64,000 nt of DNA from CAVTLG01 sp963735495 (GTDB taxonomy: Bacteria; Chloroflexota; Ktedonobacteria; Ktedonobacterales; Ktedonobacteraceae). Shown here piece after piece: positions 18,150 to 26,577 of this stretch. The notes under the pieces are model-generated. The model was not told where the DNA came from. It did not search any database and was given only the letters and a program-made list of their open reading frames with translations. The position numbers and the translations under genes are program-made. Location: positions 868,001 through 932,000 of the forward strand of contig CAVTLG010000009.1 of assembly GCA_963735495.1 (NCBI GenBank), in the 5' to 3' direction. Position 1 is the first letter of the stretch. Each line of letters starts with the position of its first letter.

Positions 18150-18775
18150 TACTTCCCTTCTACAAGCGATCTCAAGCCATGCACATCATAGGTCAGTACC
18201 CCGGCTGGCAACTGCTTTCTGAGATCCTCTTCGCGCTGCTGCCGCGCCTGTGTGGCCTCCAGAACACGTGATGCGTGTTGTGGTGGGACCACGACAACTC
18301 CATCTGTGTCGAGCACGACAATATCTCCCGCTGCGATGCTCGTGCCGCCCACCACGACCGTTTCGTTGATCGTGCCCACTTTCGTTTTGGTTGCTCCACG
18401 CACACGTATCCACCGCGCCCAGATGGGCAGGCCCAGCGCGCGCAATTCCTCGGTATCGCGGACGGACGCATCAATGAGCAGCGCTGCCACCTGATGCACC
18501 TGGGCTTGCGTCGCTAACAGTTCTCCCACCAGCGCTACCGGTTCTGCTTCCGGCATGGTCAGTACCAGCACCTCGCCGGGCTGGACCTGGTCGAGCACGG
18601 CATGGACCATCAGGTTATCTCCCTGTCCGCAGCGGACGGTCCGCGCCGGGCCAGCTACTCGACTGCCCGGGACAATTTGCGTGAGCGGCACATCCACCAG
18701 TCCGCTACGCCCGGCTGCCTCATAAACGGTTGCTACTCCGTAGCGAGCAAAGAGTGTCACATCGAGTTCATTCAT
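18149..18775 (-). CDS. RraA-like aldolase (4-carboxy-4-hydroxy-2-oxoadipate aldolase type)
   Basis: A 208-residue member of the RraA/HMG-CHA aldolase family. Visible motifs: a GVATVYEAAGR N-terminus, PGSRVAGPARTVRC, GEVLVLTM, and DIVVLDTDGVVVVP with the metal-site Asp region. True aldolases cleave CHA to pyruvate and oxaloacetate; other relatives bind RNase E. The location directly after a GalB-like gene supports the aldolase role, which would be the last step of the gallate/protocatechuate 4,5-cleavage route. Its ATG overlaps the previous stop by 4 bp (ATGA). Confidence 0.78.
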   Translation of the reverse strand: MNELDVTLFARYGVATVYEAAGRSGLVDVPLTQIVPGSRVAGPARTVRCGQGDNLMVHAVLDQVQPGEVLVLTMPEAEPVALVGELLATQAQVHQVAALLIDASVRDTEELRALGLPIWARWIRVRGATKTKVGTINETVVVGGTSIAAGDIVVLDTDGVVVVPPQHASRVLEATQARQQREEDLRKQLPAGVLTYDVHGLRSLVEGK

Positions 18776-19497
18776 AATGTTGGAACCACCTGTGGGAGAA
18801 CGCGCTGAAAGGCTTCCGCGTAGCGAATATCTTTCAGGCCAGAGACGCGCCGCGCGTGGTTGGCGCGATGTTCCGCCTGCTCAGTATAGTACTGGCGCAG
18901 GTATTGCTGTGCTGCCATGGCCTCCATAGCTCGCTGTTTCAATACAAAGACTGCGGTAATGTCCACGAAGGTTGTCGGGATAAATTCGCACTGTTCCGGC
19001 TGGTGCGGTTCGAACAGAAAGAGTTCAGGTGGCCGCACAGTCTGAAAGCCACTCGCCACTCCCGCACCACTGGCGAGCAAACGCGCCCGCTGTGTGAGCG
19101 TGTAGGCCAGCGGGTGATCTGGATTAAACGGGTCTTTCTCCGTATGTGTGACAATGACATCGGGAGCCGTCGCGCGGATGAGTTCAGTGAGACGGGTCAG
19201 CGTCTCGTTCCCTACGGTGAGCGGATAATCGCCCAGATCAAAACACTGAAAGGTTGCTCCCAGTGCTTCGGCTGCCTGTGAAGCCTCCGCGTGGCGGATG
19301 CGTTTGACGTTTTCCAGCGTCTGACCGGGTTCTTTCCATAACTCACCCGACTCGCCGCGCTCACCATAGGAGAGCGCGACGACCGTTGCCTGTCCTCCCT
19401 GAGCAGTGATGACTGCGATGGCGCCAGCAGCTCGCCAGACGAAATCAGCCGCGTGGGCTCCTACGACGAGGATGGTACGTGCTCTTGTTTCACTCAT
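18772..19497 (-). CDS. PIG-L/LmbE-family protein, GalB-like 4-oxalomesaconate hydratase candidate
   Basis: A 241-residue zinc-dependent PIG-L fold. The N-terminal motif VVGAHAADFVWRAAGA replaces the usual AHPDD of deacetylases. The HAADFVWRA form is characteristic of GalB-type 4-oxalomesaconate hydratases as I recall them. The later THTEKDPFNPDHP supplies further metal ligands. GalB hydrates 4-oxalomesaconate to 4-carboxy-4-hydroxy-2-oxoadipate, the substrate of the aldolase encoded next. It overlaps both neighbours by 4 bp. N-acetylglucosamine deacetylase activity is the alternative, but the altered first motif and the operon argue against it. Confidence 0.78.
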   Translation of the reverse strand: MSETRARTILVVGAHAADFVWRAAGAIAVITAQGGQATVVALSYGERGESGELWKEPGQTLENVKRIRHAEASQAAEALGATFQCFDLGDYPLTVGNETLTRLTELIRATAPDVIVTHTEKDPFNPDHPLAYTLTQRARLLASGAGVASGFQTVRPPELFLFEPHQPEQCEFIPTTFVDITAVFVLKQRAMEAMAAQQYLRQYYTEQAEHRANHARRVSGLKDIRYAEAFQRVLPQVVPTL

Positions 19498-20438
19498 ACT
19501 CTTTCTCTACCTGTAGCCAGCCGCACCGTATTGGTGACGGCCATGGTTCTTATTTCTGCTTCCGAAAATTCTGCTGCCAGGAGTTGATCAACCAGCAAAG
19601 GGAGACCATCCTCGATGGGAGGATTGTCAGGTTGACCCAGATCCGTCGCGAGGAAAGAATGCTCAGGGCCGGTCGCGCGGATGTTGGCGAGCAGACGCTC
19701 CCAGGAGACTTTCCCGCTATAGGATGGTGCGAAACAGCGTTCGAGGAACGCGCCCTGTCGTGCAAGCGCAGCCTGGTCCTCGACGGAGAGATTCTGGGAT
19801 GGATAGTCAGGATGGGTGATGATGATCTGTTGCACCCCTTCTGCCAGAGCGGCCTCGACCACGGCGAAAATCTCATCGCGCCCCAGATGCCCGGTCGCCA
19901 GCGCGAGACGATGTTTCGCAATGGCGCGTAGCACGCTGCATACTTCGGGAAGTACTCTGCCTTCCTCGTCAATGACGGCGACCGGACCACTTCTCACGCC
20001 CTGCTCCCGTAGTTCCTGCTGCAAACGTGCCCATTGTGGCTGTTTCACGCCAGGAGGAAGTGACGCGTGGCCGGACATCTCGTTCACACCATCAAAGGTA
20101 GGCAGCCAGGCGATCCGCGTGCCTGCGCGCGCCGCGATCTCGACCGCGACGGCATTTATGCCTCCGACTGCGCTATTGAGCACAATCGAACCCAGCGCGT
20201 GCACATCTGGCACCAGCGAGCGCACAAGGGCAGCGCGGGGCGCGCTGGGAATATAATGTGATTTGATGACGAAACCGGCCAGCCCTCGCTCCTGACAACG
20301 ATAGGCCAGATCAAGATCGGATGCACTTCTGGGCAGCAGATCGGGGCCGGTGTGGACATGCAAATCATAGGCACCGCGCACGAGTTCGCGCGCTCGTGCG
20401 GAAGGTTGCGGATGATGAGATGCCTGTTGTGTGTTCAT
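19494..20438 (-). CDS. Metal-dependent amidohydrolase-like protein (DUF6282 type)
   Basis: A 314-residue TIM-barrel protein. YDLHVHTGPDLLPRSA near the N-terminus, GFVIKSHY, ALATGHLG, IIITHPDYPSQ and SFLATDLGQPDNPP provide the His and Asp ligands typical of amidohydrolases. The family I place it in has no firm biochemical role. In the operon it sits between a ring-cleavage dioxygenase and a 4-oxalomesaconate hydratase-like enzyme. That position matches the job of 2-pyrone-4,6-dicarboxylate hydrolase (LigI), also an amidohydrolase. This role is inference from context. It overlaps neighbouring genes by 4 bp at each end. Confidence 0.75.
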   Translation of the reverse strand: MNTQQASHHPQPSARARELVRGAYDLHVHTGPDLLPRSASDLDLAYRCQERGLAGFVIKSHYIPSAPRAALVRSLVPDVHALGSIVLNSAVGGINAVAVEIAARAGTRIAWLPTFDGVNEMSGHASLPPGVKQPQWARLQQELREQGVRSGPVAVIDEEGRVLPEVCSVLRAIAKHRLALATGHLGRDEIFAVVEAALAEGVQQIIITHPDYPSQNLSVEDQAALARQGAFLERCFAPSYSGKVSWERLLANIRATGPEHSFLATDLGQPDNPPIEDGLPLLVDQLLAAEFSEAEIRTMAVTNTVRLATGRERV

Positions 20439-21100
20439 AATCGTTCCTCTCTTTGACCAGGTTGGCGAAATTTCCTGGTTTGTCTCAGCGCCTCGGCCAC
20501 GTGGGAGAGATGCAGACGCATCGCCGCTTCTGCACGGTCGGGATCATGGTTGGCGACAGCTTCAACAATGGCGCGATGCTCTTGATGTGACTGCTCGGGG
20601 CGTCCAGGGACGAGGATGGTGCGATATTGAAAGCGCACATTCTGGGGCCTGAGCATCTCAAGCAGCCGCGTAGCGGTGGCATGCTGTGCGATGTGGCGGA
20701 GCGCCTCATGCAACCGACCATTGACCTCGGAGGAACGGAGCAGGTTCCCTTCCTCGATATACTGTCGCTGCCCAGCAAGGAGCGTAAAAAGTTCGTCACA
20801 GTCTGTTGACGTGGCATGCAAGGCAGCTTTTCTTGCCACCAGGCCCTCCAACTCGGCCCGGACTTCGAGAATCTCGATGGCTTCGGCTTCAGAAATAAGG
20901 CGAACACGGGCGCCTCGATAGCGCTCGCGTTCCACCAGCCCTTCCTGCTCCAGGCGTGCCAGCGCGGTGCGGATCGCGGCTCGCCCTACTCCCAGTGACT
21001 GGGCGAGATCCATCTCAATCAGTCGCTCGTTGGGGAGCAACTCCTCGTTTATGATAGCTTCGCGTAAGTGGGTATAACATTCATCATCGGTGAGTGCCAT
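20435..21100 (-). CDS. GntR-family regulator, FadR/FCD type
   Basis: A 221-residue DNA-binding regulator. The N-terminal winged HTH includes ERLIEMDLAQSLGVGRAAIRTALARLEQEGLV. The C-terminal all-helical FCD domain (from about residue 85) includes EEGNLLRSSEVNGRLHEALRHIA and EHRAIVEAVANHDPDRAEAAMRLHLSH, with the His positions that usually bind a metal and an organic acid ligand. It is probably a repressor of its own operon, released by a pathway acid. A paired TTGT-NN-ACAA palindrome lies upstream of the first gene. The next gene overlaps its stop by 4 bp. Confidence 0.87.
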   Translation of the reverse strand: MALTDDECYTHLREAIINEELLPNERLIEMDLAQSLGVGRAAIRTALARLEQEGLVERERYRGARVRLISEAEAIEILEVRAELEGLVARKAALHATSTDCDELFTLLAGQRQYIEEGNLLRSSEVNGRLHEALRHIAQHATATRLLEMLRPQNVRFQYRTILVPGRPEQSHQEHRAIVEAVANHDPDRAEAAMRLHLSHVAEALRQTRKFRQPGQREERL

Positions 21101-21163
21101 AACTCTCCAATTCCTTCCAAGAGCTGGGTTGAGCCAAAAAACCAGCTATCCTCCAATGTACTC

Positions 21164-22117
21164 TCAGACGATGGGTGTGCCATACGTATGAAAGCTGGCG
21201 ATGGTTGGTGTGCCCCATGCCTGACCTTTGGCGCGCTCTGCCTGGGTCCATATAATCGGCTCCCAATCAGGATCGAAGATCATGTAGCTACCAGAAGCGA
21301 TCTCAATGCGATTTCCCCCTGGCTCAAGCACATAGAGGAAGAAACCTTGCGCTATCGCGTGTTTGCCTGGAGCAAACTCAATGGGGACCTCGTTTTCCAG
21401 ATAGATATCGGCGGCGCGCAGCACGTCTTCTCGATTATCGACCCAGTAGGCGATATGATGCAGGCGACCTGACGACCCCGTGGCATCCATGGTGTAGACG
21501 ACGTCGTAGGCCTTATTCGTAAATGTCAACCAGGTACCCGACTCTGTGCCGTTATCGAGTACGATCCGTTCCGTTGATCGCGCGCCCAATTGCTCCTGGA
21601 AAAAGACTCGATTGGACGCGGGGTGGCGACCAAGAAAATTAATGTGATCGAATCGCCGTACGCCAACCCCGTGGTCGGGAGTGCGCTGGGGCTGATTCTT
21701 GAGTGCTGGTCGCAAGGCGGCTGGGGCGTGGTATTTTTCCGTGGCGTAATATATTTCCAGGAGGTGTCCATCAGGATCGCTAAACTGATACGCCTTGCCA
21801 TGCCCGACGTCACCACCGATCCAGCCCCGTCCCTGTCCGCTGGCCTCAAGCGCCTGGACGCGGCGCTCCAGAGCCTGGGGACTCATGGCACGAAATGCGG
21901 TATGCCCTATTCCGGCCTGTTTCGCTTCGGTGAGCTTGAGCGAATAGCGTTCATACTCGCCCCATGCTCGCAAATAGATAGATTGACCCTGACGTTCGAC
22001 CTCCTGCATCCCCAGTACATCGCAGAAGAACCATAAGCTCTCTGCCGGCTTCGGGCTGAGAAGCTCGACATGACCGAGATGGGCCACATCAAAGATCGGT
22101 TCTGGTACCTCGCTCAT
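21164..22117 (-). CDS. Extradiol ring-cleavage dioxygenase, VOC type
   Basis: A 317-residue type I extradiol dioxygenase with two VOC modules. The iron ligands can be placed: a His in each of the HLGHVELL-type and RLHHIAYWVDN segments, and the Glu in PGGNRIEIASG. DHINFLG starts the catalytic second module. The enzyme should open a catechol-type ring next to the diol using Fe(II) and O2. Its exact substrate is unknown; the downstream genes suggest a carboxylated or trihydroxylated aromatic. I chose ATG 22117, preceded by AAGGAGAGG, over the open frame to 22147. It is the first gene of the operon, 63 bp before the regulator. Confidence 0.85.
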   Translation of the reverse strand: MSEVPEPIFDVAHLGHVELLSPKPAESLWFFCDVLGMQEVERQGQSIYLRAWGEYERYSLKLTEAKQAGIGHTAFRAMSPQALERRVQALEASGQGRGWIGGDVGHGKAYQFSDPDGHLLEIYYATEKYHAPAALRPALKNQPQRTPDHGVGVRRFDHINFLGRHPASNRVFFQEQLGARSTERIVLDNGTESGTWLTFTNKAYDVVYTMDATGSSGRLHHIAYWVDNREDVLRAADIYLENEVPIEFAPGKHAIAQGFFLYVLEPGGNRIEIASGSYMIFDPDWEPIIWTQAERAKGQAWGTPTIASFHTYGTPIV

Positions 22118-22168
22118 CGCATCCTCTCCTTGCTTGTATGCATGCATTGTTCATGGCTTCTATGCCAG

Positions 22169-22204
22169 ATTGTAGACAAGATCGCTAGCAATTTTGTCTA
22201 CAAT
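22169..22204. promoter_or_regulatory. Paired palindromic operator of the aromatic operon
   Basis: ATTGTAGACAA (22169-22179) is repeated in exact inverted form as TTGTCTACAAT (22194-22204), centres 25 bp apart. Each half is itself of the form TTGT-NN-ACAA, close to the TNGT...ACNA sites of FadR-type GntR regulators. It lies 52 bp upstream of the dioxygenase start, so it is the likely target of the operon's own regulator. The rest of the 300-bp spacer to the SDR gene at 22418 shows nothing else clear. Confidence 0.7.
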
Positions 22205-22417
22205 AAGCGTAATCGAAGGAGAGAGCAAAGTCAAGATGGCTATAGTGCTAAAAGAAGCGCAAGAGCGCTAGCAGACAGCACGAAATTATGAGTCCACTCA
22301 CCCTCTTAGAAGTGTCCAGGCTCTCTAGCAGCTAAGTCGTTCCTTGTGCTATTGTAGCAAGAGCGATTTCTTTTATAACTATACGACTAACTCTTTTGTA
22401 AGCACAAGGAGTGACCA

Positions 22418-23317
22418 ATGATTCTCATTACGGGCGCTGCTGGCTATATTGGACGGCATCTTGTCGCGCGACTGGTCGCTGAAGGTGAGCGACCGCGTTG
22501 TCTCGTGCGCAGTAAAAGCCAGGCCGCACGCCTCCTGCCGGTGGATAAAGTTGACCTGGTGGAGGGTGATACCACACGACCGGAGACACTCACCGTAGCG
22601 GTGAGCGGCATCGAGACCATAGTCCACGCGGCTTTTATCACGGCTGATCGTAAGGCTACGAGCCGTGACTACTATGAGGCTACCAATGTTGCTGGCACGA
22701 CGAACCTGCTCAAGGCGGCGCAGGCAGCGGGCGTGCAATGGGTAATTGAAATCAGCGGTCTGGGCACAAAGCCGGATAAGCCTGGTAGCTATATGCAGGG
22801 TCGTTACCTGGCCGAGAAGATGCTGATGGAGAGTGGGCTAAACTGGACCATTATTCGTCCCTCTGTACTGTTTGGGGCCGGTGCACCCTTTATCAAGGGA
22901 CTGGCAGATCTTATTCGCACGGCACCTGTTGTCCCTCTGATCGGCGGTGGGAACGTCATGTTTCAGCCCATCTACGTGGAGGATGTTGTCTCCGTGATTG
23001 TCAAAGTGCTGGCAGATTCTGCCCGCTCACAGGGAAAAATCTATACCATCGGTGGTCCTGCCTACTATTCATTCAGCCAGGTGTTTGACGAATTACTCAA
23101 GGCCATGCATAAGCGCCGCATCAAGGTCTACGCGCCCATGCCGCTGGTTGGTATTGGGGCGGCTGCCATGGAGGCAGTACTACCAAAGCCACCATTGACA
23201 AAGGCGGCAATGACGCTCTTCTCATTCGATAATACCACCGATCTCCACAGTGTCGAGCGTGACTTCGGTTTTAAACCCACCTCTTTCAGCACCTACCTCC
23301 AGCAGCACGGCGTATAG
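22418..23317 (+). CDS. Atypical SDR, NAD(P)-dependent epimerase-like (NDUFA9-type)
   Basis: A 299-residue protein with the Rossmann motif ILITGAAGYIGRHLV at the very start, then VHAAFITAD, and a YMQGRYLAEKML segment in the place of YxxxK. IIRPSVLFGAG and a C-terminal substrate region follow. This matches atypical SDRs of the NDUFA9/NmrA-like kind, which often bind NAD(P) without a settled reaction. AAGGAGTG precedes the ATG. It is monocistronic and ends in a strong terminator. Confidence 0.8.
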   Translation: MILITGAAGYIGRHLVARLVAEGERPRCLVRSKSQAARLLPVDKVDLVEGDTTRPETLTVAVSGIETIVHAAFITADRKATSRDYYEATNVAGTTNLLKAAQAAGVQWVIEISGLGTKPDKPGSYMQGRYLAEKMLMESGLNWTIIRPSVLFGAGAPFIKGLADLIRTAPVVPLIGGGNVMFQPIYVEDVVSVIVKVLADSARSQGKIYTIGGPAYYSFSQVFDELLKAMHKRRIKVYAPMPLVGIGAAAMEAVLPKPPLTKAAMTLFSFDNTTDLHSVERDFGFKPTSFSTYLQQHGV

Positions 23318-23344
23318 TGTTAGCGTGAGTTGCTATGCTATAAT

Positions 23345-23388
23345 AAGTGTGCATGTTCGCATTCTCAGCGGAGAACATGCACACTTTT
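23345..23388 (+). terminator. Intrinsic terminator after the SDR gene
   Basis: AAGTGTGCATGTTC (23345-23358) pairs perfectly with GAACATGCACACTT (23373-23386) around a 14-nt loop and ends in TTTT. The A-rich 5' flank is short. Confidence 0.8.
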
Positions 23389-23651
23389 CACGCTGTTCTC
23401 CGTTTATTCCAGGTGTATATATTCTACCTCTGCTAAAAACGCGTAGTGACAATCCCTTGCGGTTGTCTAATGTCCTGTATGCTTTGGATCGTCGTATTTT
23501 GATAGATATATGAATCGGGCGCTATAGGTAATTTTGGAATGCATGTACTTGATACGCATAGGTTGAATGCTGTTCGTCAGCTTCAAATATGACCAGTTCT
23601 TCAGACGGAGTTGCCAGAGGCGCTCTGTGTAGGAGAGACGGAGGAAACGGT

Positions 23652-25550
23652 GTGATCATTGGCGATGATTTGCGCTCGGCTATTGATGTGCTGGTGCGTA
23701 TTTCGCGTTTAACGCATGAACACGCGCAAAATTTGGAGAATGCGGTTGAAGGGAAGTATGCGAGTGATGGTGGTGATCCACGGGTGCGTTTGTTGAGTGA
23801 GGCACTACATGTAAGTCGTATCACTGACGTAGAAATGGGACGACTCTCACTCATGTTGCAGCATATGCTGCGCACCCGCTCAGAGGAAGTACGGGTAGAG
23901 GTTCCCGTCCAGCCAGGAGAGTCCTTTGAGGAAGAGCGAGCAGAACTCACGACGAGTATTACGCATCTCAAGCAGGAGCGCAACGAGCAAGAGACCCTGT
24001 ATGACATTGCCCGCACCTTGAATTCGACGTTGGAGTTCGATGAAGTATTGCGTCTGGTGATGGATCGCGTGATTGATTTTGTGCACGCTGAGCGCGGTTT
24101 TCTCATGCTCGTGAATCCTGAGCATGGTGAACTCGAATTTACCATGGCGCGGAACAAAAGCGCGCAAACCATCTCTGAAGGCGAGTTTGCCACGGCTAAG
24201 ATTAGTCGTAAGACGATCATGCGTGTGATCGAGACACGTGTACCATTGCTCACCGACGATGCGCAATTAGATGCTGCGTTCAGTGCCCAGGAAAGTATTC
24301 GCGCCTATGGTATACGCTCGATTATGTGCGCACCGCTGATTGTGCGTGATCATTGTATTGGCGCGGTCTACGTCGATAGCCGGATCAATGCCAGGCTCTT
24401 TCGTCCCAAGCATAAGGATCTCCTACTGGCCTTCTGTAATCAAGCGGCCATTGCCATTGATAACGCGCGTCTCTTTGCCGACCTGAATAAGGCGATCCAG
24501 CAAGTCAAAGAAGATAAGCAATACATGGACAACATTTTCGGGTCCATCGCTAATGGCGTGATTACTACCGATTCGGCTGGCGTCATCACCTCTTTTAACG
24601 CGGCGTCCAGCGTGATCCTGCGCCTGGATGGACGCCAGGCTATCGGCAAGCACTATCAAGAGGCATTGCAGACGCGCCCGCAGGTCAGGCTAGTCGAACT
24701 CTTGCGCAATGCTCACCTGCAACATGAGCATGGCACGATTGTCAATCAGGCCATTGAGTGCCATATTCCTGGTCGTGAGCAGGATGGGATGGTGACATTG
24801 AACTTCTATGTTAGCTCATTGCGCGATACGCGAGGCGAGCATATTGGTATGGCCCTGGTCATCGATGATCGCACCGAACTGAGACGTGTCGAGGCTCGTG
24901 CCAAAGAGATCCGCCGTATCTTTGAGCGCTATGTCCACCCGAACGTCGTAGAGCAGTTGATCCGCAATCCACTGGCACTGAACCTGGGCGGTGAAACCAA
25001 GGAGATATCCGTGGTCTTTGCTGATATTCGTGGCTATACGAGTTTGAGCGAGACGATGCCGCCTGAAGAGGTTATGAATCTCATCAATCGCTATCTGAAC
25101 ATTATGTGCGAGGCCATCTGGGAAGAGGAAGGCACCGTGACGGCATTCCTGGGTGATGCTGTGATGGCAATTTTTAATGCGCCTTTGCCACAAAAAACAC
25201 ATGCGTTGCACGCTGTGCGCGCGGCCTGGAAGATGCGCATGAATGTGCAGGCATATCAGAGTTCTTTGTTACCACAGCAGCGCATCTCGTATGGGATTGG
25301 TGTCAATACTGGTCTGGCTACCGTGGGCAATGTGGGCGCGCAGGAGCGTCTGCAAAACTACACCGCGATAGGCGATGTGGTCAATGTCGCCTCGCGTTTG
25401 CAGAATAACGCTACGGAAAATAATATCTTGCTCAACGAACCGACCTTTTTGCAGGTCTACCGCTATGTGGAGGTCGATCAGCCTTTCTCTTTGAACGTCA
25501 AGAACAAGAGTATGCCCTTGACCGTGCGCTACCTGAGAGGCTTGCTCTAG
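23652..25550 (+). CDS. GAF-PAS class III adenylate/guanylate cyclase
   Basis: A soluble signalling enzyme of about 632 residues. Order: an N-terminal helical region, a GAF domain (about 115-270, DFVHAERGFLMLV to GAVYVDSR), a coiled linker, a PAS domain (about 285-400, IFGSIANGVITTDSAGVI), then the cyclase domain. The cyclase metal Asp residues are at about 458 (VFADIRGYTS) and 502 (FLGDAVMAIF), with a later substrate-contact Asp in IGDVVNVASRL. The Lys that usually precedes FxGD in adenylate cyclases is replaced (TVTAFLGD), so nucleotide choice and activity are uncertain. GTG 23652 has GGAGG 7 nt upstream; ATG 23589 has none. It converges on the next SDR gene with 2 bp between stops. Confidence 0.83.
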   Translation: MIIGDDLRSAIDVLVRISRLTHEHAQNLENAVEGKYASDGGDPRVRLLSEALHVSRITDVEMGRLSLMLQHMLRTRSEEVRVEVPVQPGESFEEERAELTTSITHLKQERNEQETLYDIARTLNSTLEFDEVLRLVMDRVIDFVHAERGFLMLVNPEHGELEFTMARNKSAQTISEGEFATAKISRKTIMRVIETRVPLLTDDAQLDAAFSAQESIRAYGIRSIMCAPLIVRDHCIGAVYVDSRINARLFRPKHKDLLLAFCNQAAIAIDNARLFADLNKAIQQVKEDKQYMDNIFGSIANGVITTDSAGVITSFNAASSVILRLDGRQAIGKHYQEALQTRPQVRLVELLRNAHLQHEHGTIVNQAIECHIPGREQDGMVTLNFYVSSLRDTRGEHIGMALVIDDRTELRRVEARAKEIRRIFERYVHPNVVEQLIRNPLALNLGGETKEISVVFADIRGYTSLSETMPPEEVMNLINRYLNIMCEAIWEEEGTVTAFLGDAVMAIFNAPLPQKTHALHAVRAAWKMRMNVQAYQSSLLPQQRISYGIGVNTGLATVGNVGAQERLQNYTAIGDVVNVASRLQNNATENNILLNEPTFLQVYRYVEVDQPFSLNVKNKSMPLTVRYLRGLL

Positions 25551-25552
25551 CA

Positions 25553-26359
25553 TTATTGTTCCCTCAGGAATTGGAAAGGGTTTTTTCTGAACCAGTAGTG
25601 CATATGAGGGAGTGAGAAACCTCCATCGACGGTGAGCACCTGCCCCGTGATGTAACTGGCATACTTAGAGGCTAGAAATATCATGGCGTATGCGATATCC
25701 TCTGGCACGCCATGGTAGCCGAGGGGGACAAAGGGATTTTTCCTATCGGTTTGACCTCGGATAGCTATCGTGCCAGGCGCAACGGCATTGACGCGAATGC
25801 CGTATTCGGCCAGGTCCACAGCAATCTCGCGCACCAGCATCTCTAGGGCCGCCTTGGAAGCGCTATATGCAGGTTGCATGCTAATAATATGTGCGTGTGT
25901 TGAGGAGGTGAAAAGTATGGCCCCTGGTATCTTGCGGTTAATCATCTCTTGCGCCACGCGCTGGGTGAGAAATAAAGGACCTCGCACGTTGGTATGCAAA
26001 ACCTGATCATACGAATCGGGAGAAAGATCCAGAATCTGTGTTGCATTGGGCGTGTTTATACCCGCGTTATTGACCAGGATGTCGATCTTGCCGAACTGCT
26101 GGAGTGTTGTATCGACAAGCCGGTGGTTCTGGTCAATATCCTGGACATCCGTACGTACTTTCAGACATGTTTTTCCGTTGGTGGTGATGATGCGCTCCGT
26201 CTCAGCCATGCCTTCCTCGTCGATATCTGCAATCACAACATCAGCACCTACTTGCGCCATCTCGACGGCTATGCCTCGACCGATTCCCTTCGCGGCACCC
26301 GTGATAATGGCGGTTTGACCAGCTAACAGAAGCGGCCTCTGTTCCTCTGCTTCCTGCAT
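25553..26359 (-). CDS. Short-chain dehydrogenase/reductase (classical)
   Basis: A 268-residue NAD(P)-dependent oxidoreductase. The cofactor motif is TGAAKGIGRGIA, then NNAGIN, a catalytic Ser in FTSSTHAH, YSASKAALEM with Tyr and Lys, and a C-terminal GQVLTVDGG. The family resembles glucose 1-dehydrogenase and 3-oxoacyl-ACP reductase types, but the substrate cannot be set. AAAGGG is about 9 nt before the ATG. Confidence 0.85.
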   Translation of the reverse strand: MQEAEEQRPLLLAGQTAIITGAAKGIGRGIAVEMAQVGADVVIADIDEEGMAETERIITTNGKTCLKVRTDVQDIDQNHRLVDTTLQQFGKIDILVNNAGINTPNATQILDLSPDSYDQVLHTNVRGPLFLTQRVAQEMINRKIPGAILFTSSTHAHIISMQPAYSASKAALEMLVREIAVDLAEYGIRVNAVAPGTIAIRGQTDRKNPFVPLGYHGVPEDIAYAMIFLASKYASYITGQVLTVDGGFSLPHMHYWFRKNPFQFLREQ

Positions 26360-26506
26360 CTGTGATCCCTTTCTTTCCTAACGCGTGTCTTAATGACCTC
26401 TATACAATTACATGATAGATCAATTGCAGCGTATCTGTCCATATTATCGAGGTGCTAAACGAAGGAGCCTCTTGGGGAAACAATTGGAGCCGCCACAGCG
26501 TTCTTT

Positions 26507-26536
26507 TTGCCATACACCCTTGAAATATGCTATGAT
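26507..26536 (+). promoter_or_regulatory. Candidate promoter of the DNA polymerase gene
   Basis: TTGCCA (26507-26512), an 18-bp spacer, then TATGAT (26531-26536). Each hexamer matches consensus at five of six positions. It lies 41 bp before the start codon. Confidence 0.5.
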
Positions 26537-26577
26537 TAGAATAAACGTTCTTCTCGCAACGCTATTTTAGGAGCGCT

